Of a DNA stretch of 64,000 nt, positions 33,782 to 44,800 are shown one piece after another; positions within the stretch are counted from its first letter, which is position 1, and each line of letters opens with the position of its first letter. Source of the DNA: Isoetes taiwanensis (lineage: Eukaryota; Streptophyta; Lycopodiopsida; Isoetales; Isoetaceae). A program made the translations under genes and the position numbers. The DNA lies in NCBI GenBank assembly GCA_021234155.1, contig JAJEKV010000002.1:41035841-41099840 (forward strand), in the 5' to 3' direction. Under the pieces are notes generated by a model, which had not been told where the DNA came from, did not search any database, and saw only the letters and a program-made list of their open reading frames with translations.

Positions 33782-36700
33782 AGTAAGTGATGAAAAGATT
33801 TTAGAAACATTCACAAAACTAGCCAGAAATTCTTTCCATTTTTGGATTTGTCATTGAATTTACTACGATTTCTCGGTGCATTCATTTTGGTTTATAATAT
33901 TCTATCTTATTTTCTCTCCAGTGTCTTCCAATGGTTCTGGCCAGGGAAAAGAGGGTTCAACGGATAAGCCCATTGTAGGAAGACTTGACAATTTCCTTGC
34001 CAGTGTGCCCCAAGATATTCTGGCTGCTCTGATGAGTGAATTGGAAAGACGAGTTCGAAGGGGTGTTGATTCAAACATCTCCTCTAGGCCACCAGATCAC
34101 CTGGAAATGAAAAACAAAGGAAAGGAAAGGTAACAAGATTTTTGCTTTATTTCTTTCTTTGTGCAATGTGAAGCTATTGTATGAGGAATTAAATGACTGA
34201 AGAAATTAGTCTTCTTTCTCTATTTTCCAAGCCCATCCGACCATTTGGTGCAGCTCTTGTGGAACAAATCCTTATGCAAGGAATTTTTTACTTTGGGTTC
34301 CCATGTCAAAAGCACATTCATTGTAGTACCAGCTGTGTATATACTTGACTTCGAGAGAACCTGCTGCACTAGATGAGCAGAACGAAGAGCCAAGTCTGGC
34401 ATAGATAGAAACAGACAACCAAAGCAGTCTCCTTATGCATCTTTTATTTACATGTTTTTATTCCTTTTCCAGGTTGAAGCGTTGTAGACGGTCAGCTGAT
34501 TCCTCCAATATTCCAGAGGCTGAAACATCAAAACAAGGAGCAAAGAGAAAATCATCCAGTTCGATTATCTTAGATCGGCATGTTGTCTTAAGTGCTTCGT
34601 CATCATCTGCAGAGGAAGATGAATCAGATGGTGAAGGTCCTTATCCGGCCCATGCGGATATTGAGAAAAATACCACTGAGATTGACTTGTCATACAATGT
34701 GCAATTTCGGAAATTATCTAACTCGGAGGTATGTCTTTACTTGGTTTACTTGTGCAGCAGAATTTGTACTTCCTGTAGCTTGTTCTCTTGAAGTCCCAAC
34801 TGTAGGCTAAGGAGATATAATGTTCACATTCAACACCTGGCCATGATTATAGTAATCATCTACAGGCAATATGGCAGAGATAGCCTTGGAGCTGCTATAG
34901 CCATCCATAATCCAGAATTCATTTCCAACAAAGAATTCAAAACAGCCAGCCTTAACTTTGTCTAAGTCATCTACAATCCGCCATCTAGTTTGCCTCATGC
35001 CATATCTTCCTATAGAGGCAAGGCCGCTTCCTCCTGGAGCAAATTGTGCTGCCTTGAGTCACCTCCTGCAACATATACCTCATCTTCACGATCATAAACT
35101 GAAATGGTTTGCTGAAAAAAATGAAACATCAATAGCGCATCTTATTTTTGTGTTGGCCAACGTTTTTACTAATTGTGCTGCCTTACATGAAGACATTGTC
35201 AACTGCATCTTGTTCTTCTAAGACAGAAGCCTGGCTGCTAAAAGTGACTGTCCTGTTTATGTTTATTCTTACAGTATCCGCACATTTAGACCATTTTATA
35301 GATGTGCCTGAATGAACAGAGCATCTAGTTGTCAATGGAGAATCATTAAGATAGATTTTTGAGCCTCCTGTAATCTTGTGTTTGCTTTCCACAGATCTGA
35401 TCACATCACGAGACACAAACTGTTGACTTCTCTGTTTTAGCTTCTCATACATAAGATGACCTATTATCATTTAGAAACTACGGTTTAGATCTGAAGTGCA
35501 ACAAAATGGTAACAGAAAAAACATATTTGGGCAATCTTAATATCTCCATTTACTTTAATCCTGCAAAGCACTTTTAAATTGCATAATTTCTATGTTTTTA
35601 TCGCCCTATATTGACCGCAAGGACAAATTGGTTTTGCTTGCTGGCTTTGCATTTGCTGGTTCTGCACTTTCTAACAAAGTAATTTAAAATTCAGGTGTGC
35701 TTCTACAAGGGACAATTATTGAGGGATGAAGCCGGACGGGAATTCGAACAAAAAGCGGCAGATGCTTTGAAAACTTACTGCAGGGAAGTAGATAAACACT
35801 TCAAAGAGATTAAACCACGCCATCTTCAGAAGACTTTGAAATATATTCATGACCAATTTGGTGATGGAGTGACTGAGATGGATATCATTAGATTCTTAAA
35901 GAAGCGATAGAGACATTGGAGGTAAGAATTTAAGTAGGTATTTTCTGGTTAATTGTCATTCATATGTAAATTAGAGTTTCATGTTTTGGCATGAATTTAA
36001 TTCAGGGACAATCTAAGAAGAAATGTCCGTGCTGGAAACTCTACAAGACCCATGCATGTAGATGATGAATCGTGGAAACGGTTTGTAGAGTCTTGTAACA
36101 AGACTTACCAGCGCCAAAAGAATGCTGCTGCCGCACGCAGAAGAACACCACGCACTGGTTCAGGAGGGCTCATGTCTGTCAGAACAAAGTTTGTGAGTAC
36201 TTGTGCTTCATTTTAATAGCATGTCTTTAATATGGATTAGTTGGCAGAATGATTTTAGTGTAGTAACTTCCTGTGCAAGCTCTGCAAAGAACCATGCTAA
36301 CATTTTTGCAAAAAGTTGGAGGGCTCTGAGTTTTTTTTTTTAATGTATACTTTCCTGTGCAGGCCATTATAGTGACTGGCATATGGCATGGATGAAAGTG
36401 ATTGGCATTCAATCATTGTTACTGTATTTAGCAGAATTATTTTTCCTCTGTGTATTCCCCTTGCTTTTTACAATAAACAAAGAGTGAACATTGTTTCTTT
36501 CAATCTCAAAACACTGATCTTCTGCTCCATTTTCAGACTGCAATCTGGAACCTCTGAAGCTAATTCACCTGGTTTCCAGGAGTCCAGAACCTCTTCTATC
36601 TGATAAATTTCTTCTAAGACCATATGAGCCAGATACGTCGGCATTTTTGTGATGTTATTTCGACCTGGCTTTACATTCTTTCATCCCGTATCTTACCTTC

Positions 36701-37636
36701 ATAGGTTTAGCATTTCGACCATAGGTTTAGCATTTCGACCACATTATCATTTTGTTTAAATGACCATAGGTATAATTTCTTGCACGTTTAATACCATTGT
36801 CCTATACTTATAATTTCTTCTAAATTCTAAATTCAGCTCCATTTAATACCATGTCGACCATAGTATAATTTCTACCATTGCATTTGGCTATTTCTAATGG
36901 CATTGAACTAACCTAGAAGGTAAGGTAAGAAACAATAATCTATGTGGAAGGTGCGGAAGGGAATCTTCTCTTTTTAATTGCACGTTCTTGAACCAAGCAA
37001 TTTTATGTGGTAGGAATATTCTCTCTTTTAATTGCATGTCTTGAACCAAGCAATTTTATCCTTTAAGTGTGAGATTAACATTGACATTCTATGCTTTGTA
37101 GTTCGAAGATTGGGGCTCAATGCCCACAGAAGATATGCTACAAGAAATATTGGAGAAAGGTGGATATGAAGTCTTTAAAAAGAAAATGATAGCAAAGGGA
37201 TTTGCACCAAAAAAGGTAGGTCTAATTTTATACATTGTGCTCAAAATATGTGTTGCCCTAATCTTGTGTTTTAAATTACAGCACAAGGCATTGGATTGTG
37301 TGAAGGGAACAGGTCAGGGTATTATTTTCACGGAAAAATCAAGAAAGGGCAAGGAGGTTGAGACTGTAAGTAACTTTGCATTTGTTATATTAGCTAGGTT
37401 CCTATTTACACTAATTAGAACTTTAATTCAATTTAACAGAATGTGTGCTACGTCGATAGTGATGACTCTAATGATGAGGTAAGGGTTGGAACTTTGTTTT
37501 ATTAACATTAATTTCGTACAACTAATTGATATTCTTGTATGGATGTAACTACTAGTATGAAAAGGAGAATGATGGCGGTGAAGGCAGTTCACAAGGTCCA
37601 AAAAATGCAGACGATGGCTCAAACAAGGATGACTGA
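33782..37636 (+). pseudogene. CACTA second gene, TNPA-like (Transposase_24), nine exons
   Basis: Proposed exons: ...33782, 33922-34129, 34473-34728, 35695-35921, 36006-36192, 37102-37215, 37282-37365, 37440-37478, 37556-37636. All use GT-AG and phase is kept. The A of the start ATG is the last base of exon 1 and TG opens exon 2, giving MSSNGSGQGKEG. Exon 3 is Ser/acidic. Exons 4-5 give the VDDESWKRFVESCNKTYQRQ...RR..RTGSGGL block, characteristic of Ptta/En-Spm Transposase_24 proteins. Exon 6 gives DWGSMPTEDMLQEILEKGGY. The tail is acidic and ends at TGA 37636. One in-frame TAG (35908-35910) in exon 4 breaks it unless spliced around. Confidence 0.75.
36700..37080. repeat. Short tandem duplications in an intron
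   Basis: CATAGGTTTAGCATTTCGAC is present twice (about 36703-36742), with a diverged third copy. A roughly 76-bp unit containing CTTGAACCAAGCAATTTTAT is present twice (about 36950-37065). Both lie in the intron before exon 6 of the TNPA-like gene. Confidence 0.7.
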
Positions 37637-37639
37637 AAT

Positions 37640-38499
37640 CTATATTGTTTAATGTGTTAGACTTGCTTGCCCTAGTGGCATTTACAATGTTGAACCTTGT
37701 TTTTCATGAATGAAAAGTTTTTCTCCAACCACACATAAGTTGTAACTTTGTAATCATTTTAAAATTAAGATTATTACAAAATGAAATTTATTGGTTCATG
37801 GAAATGCAAGTGTAGTTACATTTTTATCATATAGATTGTTGTTTTATATGGTGCAATAATACACTTATCTTGACGTAAAAGTAGGTGCATTAGGTGACGT
37901 AGCATATGTGAAATTTGGTCACAATGTTTTGATGACCGTGTTCAACTAATTGACGCAACGTTAAGTATCTTTTAATCACAAGGTAGGCAAAATAATTATA
38001 TAAAGTTCGACAAAATTTGGCTATTAGATGGACACAAATATGTTGAAATGTGGACAAAAAATATATGCAATCTTGGTTTTTAGCTTGCCACACATATGTG
38101 AAAAAATGAACTTACATATCCTAATTCTTTTGTTGCAAGTGTGTTGCTCTAGTGCCAAAAATATTGTCAAGATAATGCAATAAACTTCTTGCAAAGTTTG
38201 ATGCTATTTTGAGAATATATTAGAATAAACTTCATACAAAAATAGTAAAAGCATTGATGCTACATTTGCCACTCTGGTGTTGCAACATGGTTACAAATGG
38301 CCATTACGTCAACTATTGTGGCAAACGATCACGGCACAAGGTTGATGCAATGGTTGTCACCCTGGTGACAACTTTGCAGCAAATGATCGCGTCATGTACA
38401 ACGTCAAGGATGTGACAAGAATGGGAGTTCTGAAGGTTCTATTTGTGTCAACAATTTTGACGTTATACTTGACGAAACAAACACCATTCTCTTGTAGTG
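37640..38499 (-). other. CACTA subterminal region and right terminal inverted repeat
   Basis: Rich in GTCA/TGAC motifs (GTGACGTAGC, GACGCAACG, ACGTCAACTAT, GGTTGTCACC, CGTCAAGG, TTTGACGT), the kind of subterminal repeat that CACTA accessory proteins bind. It ends in the terminal repeat at 38484-38499. Confidence 0.6.
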
Positions 38500-38501
38500 A
38501 G

Positions 38502-39000
38502 ATAGATCTAATTGCACAAAAGATCTTGGAGGCCTTGAAGGAGAATAATCCGTTGAGATGTACGTGCCAATAGAGTTGAAGAGAAGCTTGAAGCATTCTT
38601 CATCCCAATAAATAGGATTCAGCCCGAATAGAGATGTTAAAGCAATAGAGAGATTGTTCATTTGCTCGTTGCCAAGTTTAGAATGCCATTTAAGCAAAGT
38701 GAGCTGAGGTCTCGAAAGTTAGAGGACCATAATTCAGAAAGAAATTGGTTGACCTCGGATTCCCACATTCAAGCATAATGTATGGAAAATTAAGCCAGTA
38801 AACAGAGTGAATGATAATTCCTTTGTGCAGATTAAGCAGAAAAGCCCAAAGTTTATCAAGTTTAAGACCACATTTTTGAACTTTGATAATAACAGCAGAC
38901 TGAGATAAAGCTTCAATTTTCGAATGAACAATAGGAAGGTTTAATGAAATACCGTTATAGATATTCAGCTTGCATTCATGGAGATATAGAGGTTTAGTAC
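38502..39000 (-). pseudogene. LINE ORF, N-terminal part (DUF4283-like)
   Basis: The minus-strand frames 38697-38502 and about 38990-38700 (with a frameshift near 38700) encode ISLNLPIVHSKIEALSQSAV, then SLFGLNPIYWDEECFKLLFN and PPRSFVQLDLS at the CACTA junction. The W.P..W..E.L..IG..I..D..T..R..F..V..DLS pattern is DUF4283-like. The continuation beyond the transposon (6171 downwards) carries the zinc knuckle that normally follows DUF4283. The LINE's 5' end is undefined, perhaps 39.3-40.0 kb. Confidence 0.6.
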
Positions 39001-40170
39001 GCTTTAGTCTATCATCCGATGCTGCATCAGATCAATTTTAGGATGATTGCGAAAAACTCCGTAAGGAAATGGCCTCTGAGTAGCAGGGTTGATAGGATGC
39101 AAAATGCCACGATAATCAGAATCAGCTGAGAGATTGCCCCAACAAGGAACATTATGAGAAATAGGATCCATGATGCTCTTTTCCTGAAGTAAATTATCAA
39201 AGTTATCGAAGAGGATTGTATCCTCAGGATTTTCTTGAAAGGATTGCAGCTTCTGGAGCAGGAAAGAGCGGTCGGAGGCCCGAAGTTTAGCAAAGGAGTG
39301 AAGGAATGCCAAATGTTTAGGGTTTTTGGAGCAATTAGAATTTATTACATAAAGTTCAGGGGAAAATAATACATGTATGCGAATTGAAAAACTTGGATGA
39401 ACGAAGAAAGGGGAAAAATAAAAAATAGGGGAGAAAGAAACCCGTAATTAGACTCTAATTTAATCAACAGAGGTTGGATAGCCATTACAATTGTGTAGAT
39501 CAGACCCAATCATACTGAATTTGCCAATTCAAAGAGATCTAAGCTGAATTCCCTTCAAATTGAGTTGTATCCTGTTGAGAATACACTTCAACAACAAAAT
39601 TAAAGTCCGCCCACTCACAATGTACTCGGAAAATGCCTGAAGGAGCAATGCAGCTTGATCCCACGAATTCTTCCAACCAAAAATTGGTAATTTCAACCTC
39701 GAATTCAACTGTACTTGGAATAAAGATGTACTCCAGAGTAAAGAGATTTTTCAGAAAGACTTGTTGGATGATCAATGAATTCCAGAGTTCAGAAGTAGAG
39801 CCCTTCAAAAAGCCACAGGTGATTCTTGTTTTCTCCCTCATGATTGTGAAAATTTCTGTTTCCATAAGAGAATCAATCCTTGAGGTGCAATGTAATGTTA
39901 ACCCTCTACAAGGGCAGCAGAATTAGCTTCGAAATCGGATCAACCAGAGGAGTTTCTAGCACTTTCATACCAAGAAGAGAGAAATTTGAATAAGACAAAA
40001 TTTTCAAGAAAGTAGGCGCTCATGGTTTCTCATCAAGTTGTATATAGAGAATAATTCGCTCTATTCATATAGTCAGCTGAACATCTATCAGGCAGAACAA
40101 TAGTTACAAGTATATTTCCATCTGGAAGATGATGGATTTGTGCTGAGGGGAGCCAAGATACTGGAGTAGC
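39001..40170. other. Unassigned, possibly LINE 5' region
   Basis: Minus-strand open frames at 39312-39004 and 39865-39539 look protein-like (ITNFWLEEFVGSSC) but I do not recognise them. They could belong to the LINE or to older captured DNA. Confidence 0.3.
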
Positions 40171-40179
40171 AAAGGTAAG

Positions 40180-40287
40180 AAGGGGATAAACACCCCTGAG
40201 AGCCCATTACCCCAGATAAACTGGCGAGCCCGGAGGGGCGAGCCAGTTTATCTGAGGTAATGGGCGAGCAGGGGTGTTTATCCCCTT
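40180..40287. repeat. Large palindrome, arms of about 46 bp
   Basis: The left arm AGGGGATAAACACCCCTG...CCCATTACC...AGATAAACTGGC (40180-40225) pairs with the right arm GCCAGTTTATCTGAGGTAAT...GGGTGTTTATCCCCTT (40241-40287), with few mismatches and a loop of about 15 nt. This could be a foldback mini-element. Confidence 0.85.
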
Positions 40288-40317
40288 TAACCGGGCAGGC
40301 AAGCTGCCTCATCCATT

Positions 40318-40436
40318 GCTGGATTATCAGAGGTTCGGGAAGGCAGCAGATGGGTTATCAGAGGTTTGGGAGGCTGCACAGCTCGATTATCAGAGGTTCG
40401 GGGCTGTCCAGATCGATTATCATAGGTTCGGGGATG
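40318..40436 (+). repeat. Four tandem GATTATCAGAGGTTCGGG units
   Basis: GATTATCAGAGGTTCGGG and variants recur about every 30-37 bp at about 40321, 40352, 40384 and 40416, just beyond the palindrome. Confidence 0.75.
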
Positions 40437-40844
40437 TCCCTCCCAGAAGTCTGCTTGCCCTGTCCACCGTTGTGCACGCTGTTGTGCCTCCCAGAAGTTT
40501 TGATTGCCTGTTATGCCCTATCACAGGGCATGAATCAATGGCCAAGAATGCTTGGATCCAAACGCCTGCCGGTTAAAGAAAGATATTGTCCCTAAAAGAC
40601 AGTTTGCAGCTACGAATTTTGCAGGCAAAGGTGACATTCAACATGTTGGTTGCAAGAGAGGTATCTGGCGTACCATTGGAGCATTCTATGAGAATTGTAC
40701 CCCACGACGAAGTTACTGGAGGAGTTTTAATTGTAGTTCTAAGCAAGGTTAAAGAATTTAAATGTATGGCCAATTTTCTCATTGGGAAGGTAACCTTGGT
40801 GGATTTTTGAATTTTTTCTCTAATAGAATCCAATTGCACAGCTA

Positions 40845-41102
40845 TAATGAACAAAGACAAATTCGAAACAGTGAAAAGCTTGTATTGAGATTTTGAAACT
40901 CGTCTCTTATACAATAGCAGTGCTTAATTTAGAAATCATGGGCACCGCAATCCTTAATGTTTTCAACACCACGAGCTCCTGGACACTTGGCCTATGACTC
41001 AGAAACTTAAAATAGAAACAGCTTATCTAGGAACAGACGTCACCTTTTTGACATATAATATTGGCTGTGTCAAAGTCTTGCCTATAAATATCAATTCCAA
41101 TA
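40845..41102 (-). repeat. Copia 2 LTR (3' LTR)
   Basis: 258 bp, identical by eye to 45735-45992. Followed inwards by the polypurine tract (plus-strand CTCCCCCTCAA at 41103). Confidence 0.93.
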
Positions 41103-41379
41103 CTCCCCCTCAAGATTTGACACTGTTACCTGTAATCAAATTACACCTGCAGCTCCAAAGTGATCTGTTCTTAACACTAATTTTTTTGGACCTTTTTTAT
41201 ATGTATTGGAATCCAACACTGCCACCTATTGGACACCAAAGACTTCCACCACAAACACAAACTACAAACTGTAATGCATCCCCGAAACTAATTTTTTTTT
41301 TGTTTTGTCTTCATAAACTTACTGTACTAAAACTGTAAAAAGAACTGAAACTCAAATGCCTGTCACACCATGCTTTTCT

Positions 41380-41868
41380 TCACTCCACTGCTGCCATTCC
41401 CATTTCTTGAACACATTCAGCAAACCTTTTCCTGCTCAATGGTTTGGTCAAAGCATCTGCAGTCATAGCATGCGTACCTAAATGCTTGATGATAACCTTG
41501 CCTTCTGCCACTTTCTCCCTAGTAAAATGATATTGTATTTCTATATGCTTAGCTTTTGAAAAATTACTTGGATTTTTCACTAAACTTATCACTAGACCTT
41601 ATTATCATTCATGATCTGAGTGGCCTTTTCTTGCTCATATCCCAGCTCCTTTAGCAATCTTGAAAGCCAAATGGCTTCTTTTTAGTAGCTGCACAAATCG
41701 CCATGTATTCAGCTTCACATGTACCGACAAATAGCTTGCCTTCGCTTCTTGCTTGTCCAAATGACAACTCCCCTTGCAGCCTAAAAATGAAGCCCGTATG
41801 CGGACTTATGCGTGTGGCTAATTCTCCCCGCATAATCAGCATCAACCAATCCCTCCGTGGTCGGTTTG
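41380..41868 (-). pseudogene. Copia 2 pol tail: RNase H, frameshifted
   Basis: Downstream of the long ORF (ends 41869), minus-strand RNase H sequence continues in other frames: a DADYAG.ISHT block near 41830, GVVIWTSKK near 41760, and a final frame 41592-41380 (KHIEIQYHFTREKVAEGK, TADALTKPLS). At least two frameshifts or stops lie between 41700 and 41880, so RNase H is probably inactive although the rest of the polyprotein is open. Confidence 0.8.
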
Positions 41869-44800
41869 CTACTGCCATCCCCGCGGATACGTAATTCCTA
41901 AATGAGAGGTCTGCTTTAAATAGCGGAGAATGCGCTTCAGAGCTTGCCAATGAGGAGGGCCTGGATGCTCCATAAACTGGCTGACGGTAATGACACTTTC
42001 AGAGATGTCAGGGCGTGTGCAGACCATAAGATGCATGAGAGAGCCTACCACGCTTCTGTAGGGGATGCCGATCATAGCATCAACATCATTCACACCATCT
42101 TGGGAACACACATCATAGATCAAACTGTCATGAATAGCAGGGGTACTTACATGTCTGGAGTGATCCATGTTGCATTTGATAAGCAAAGTCTCAATAGCCT
42201 TCGTTTGATGAATAACAATAGACTGTTGTTCCTGATTCACCAACACCTGAATACCCAAGAAATACTTCAAGGGCCCTAAATCAGTCATGTGAAAACGATC
42301 AGTCAAGGCACCCTTGGTTTGCTGCATAAGCATTGGAGAATTGGACGCCAAAATGAGGTCGTCCACATACAACACGACAATAATAAGCTCAGTACCCAAT
42401 TGCTTCACATACACATTCCAATCTGCACTACTCCTTTGAAATGCAATATGAGAGAAAAAACCGTGAATGGTTTTATACCATAAACGGGGAGACTGCTTGA
42501 GGCCATATATGGCCTTTTTTAACTTGCAGACCAAATGTTCAGACCCTGATTGTTCATATCCCGGAGGTTGTTTAAGATAAACTTCCTCATCAATTCGGCC
42601 ATGAAGAAAAGCGGACTTGACGTCCATCTGTTGCAAATCCAGCCCCAATTGAGCTGCCATAGCTATGACCACACGGACAGATGTTAACCGAGCAACAGGA
42701 GCAAACGTTTCGTGATAATCAACACCGGCCTTTTGGGAGCAGCCACGGGCAACAAGTCTAGCTTTGTATCTGGAGACAACATTTTGTTCATCATATTTGA
42801 CCTTATAAAGCCATTTGCACGAGATAGCCTTTCTGCCCTTAGGCAGTTCACATAATTGCCAAGTATCATTCTCAAGAAGAGAAGAGTATTCTTCATCCAT
42901 AGCTTTAGCCCATAACTGCTGATCCGCACTTCGAATGGCTTCATAATATGAGGATGGTTCATCTGCAGTGGTACTGTTATGAAGAGCAATGTAGGCTGAG
43001 CCTCTAGGCTTTCGACTATGAAGGTATTCTTGCATCCTTTCAGTGTAGCGTGTTGGTCTAGAAGACCGTCTTGGGCTGACAGGTTTTGGGATTGCAACCT
43101 CCATTTCGTCAACATCTGCTCCAGACTCAGGTTCAGAAGGAATCTCCTGCTCATCTGCGAGTACCTTTTCCACGTCCTGCTCAACATCTGCATCAGAATC
43201 ACTATGCTCAGACTTGTGCCCATCCTCAGCCAGCCCAAGGGGTTCATGCATAGGTGGATTCTTGCATTGTCCTATGCTGAAATCCACTTCATTAAACACT
43301 ACGCTTCTCCGTATTATCATCTTCCTAGTTGAAGGAACAAACAATTTATAAGCTTTTACTGTGTCTCCATATCCTACCATCATGCATGGGATTGCTCTAC
43401 GTGAAAGCTTACCAGCCGTTCTTTCTTCTTTTGAGAGGTGAGCGTAGGCAGTGCACCCAAAGATTTTCAAATGATCTACAGAGGGCTTCACTCCTGTCCA
43501 CGCCTCCTCTGGTACACATGAAATTAACGCCTTAGTGGGGCTCCTATTAATGATGTACACCGCAGTATGAACTGCTTCTGCCCAAAATCTATACTCAATC
43601 CCTTTTGAGAGGATCATGGCCCTGGCACATTCCAACACAGTTCGATTTTTCCTCTCCACTACCCCGTTTTGCTGATGCTCATGGGCTACAGACATCTCAT
43701 GTTTAATGCCTAAAGATCGAAGATACTCTTCAAACTCATCGCTACAAAATTCACCACCTTGATCTGTTCTAATGGCTTTAATTTTCTGTTCTTTATAAGT
43801 TTCAGCCATTACCTTCCAGATCTTAAAGACATCAAAGGCTTTGGACTTATACTCCATAAAATAGACCCAATTTTTCCGCGTATAATCATCTATGATTAAA
43901 AGGAAGTACCGAGATCCTCCTATTGATGGCACTCGAGCTGGCCCCCAAACATCCATATGCACAAGCTCTAATGGTTGCATTGCTCTAGCTCCTTTCAATT
44001 TCTTGTATGGCTTTCTACTGAGTTTCCCAAGAGCGCAGCCTTCACACAGACCAGACGGTGCTTTAATCTTTGGAAGGCCTGTGACAAGTTCTTTATCTTT
44101 CATCTTTTTCAAGAACTGATAATTCACATGGCCCATCCTCTCATGCCATACTTGATTAACATTATTTGATTCTGCATTCAATGCAACAAAATGCTTTTGG
44201 CTCCAACTGAGCTTATAGATTCCTTCTTGCTTCTCACCCCAAGCTACAATGTTCTTATGTTTATCTTTAATTAGACATTGGCCTCCTCCAAATTTGGCTG
44301 ATAAACCAGCTTCGTCTATTTTGGATATGGATATGAGATTCACCTCAATCTCAGGGACGTACAAAGTATTCTTCAACTGAACTTTCCCTGTGGGAAGCAT
44401 CATGCTCACTGTACCAAAACCAGTGACGCTAAGCATTCCTTTTCCAATCCTCACTTTCTTGCCCCGTGGAAAGTCTGTAAATTGCTCAAACAGTGCTCTA
44501 TTATTGGTCATATGGTCACTTGCTCCAGAATCCAAGTACCAAATCCCATGACCAATTTCAGCCACGAATCCCACAGCCATTATCTTACTGATATCAGACC
44601 AAACTCCTTCCTTGTCCGCGACATTCCATAATGACATGCATACACATATCATCTTGCAAATCAGCTGGTATATGTACTGCATTATAAAGCTAGCATCTGC
44701 AAGCCTACTTATCCCTTGCTTCATTTGTATTGCCATAAATGCTCTAGAAGCAGAGACCAGTGAATCACTACTTGAACTTTCTTCTGATTTTTCAGATTCG

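Larger units (their letters stand above)
6180..38499 (-). mobile_element. Composite CACTA (En/Spm) DNA transposon with nested insertions
   Basis: The right terminus is clear: plus-strand CTTGTAGTG ending at 38499, i.e. minus-strand CACTACAAGAGAATGG, a CACTA-superfamily end. The left terminus is diverged; I place it near 6170-6185 at CACTGTGTCAAAATTGT, which shares GTCAAAATTGT with the right subterminal region. A 3-bp TSD could not be confirmed. The element carries a TNP2-type transposase (minus) and a TNPA-like gene (plus). Removing the nested LTR element, X element and MULE leaves roughly 10 kb of CACTA sequence. The flanking DNA on both sides reads as one LINE ORF, so the transposon inserted into that LINE. 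Confidence 0.8.
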
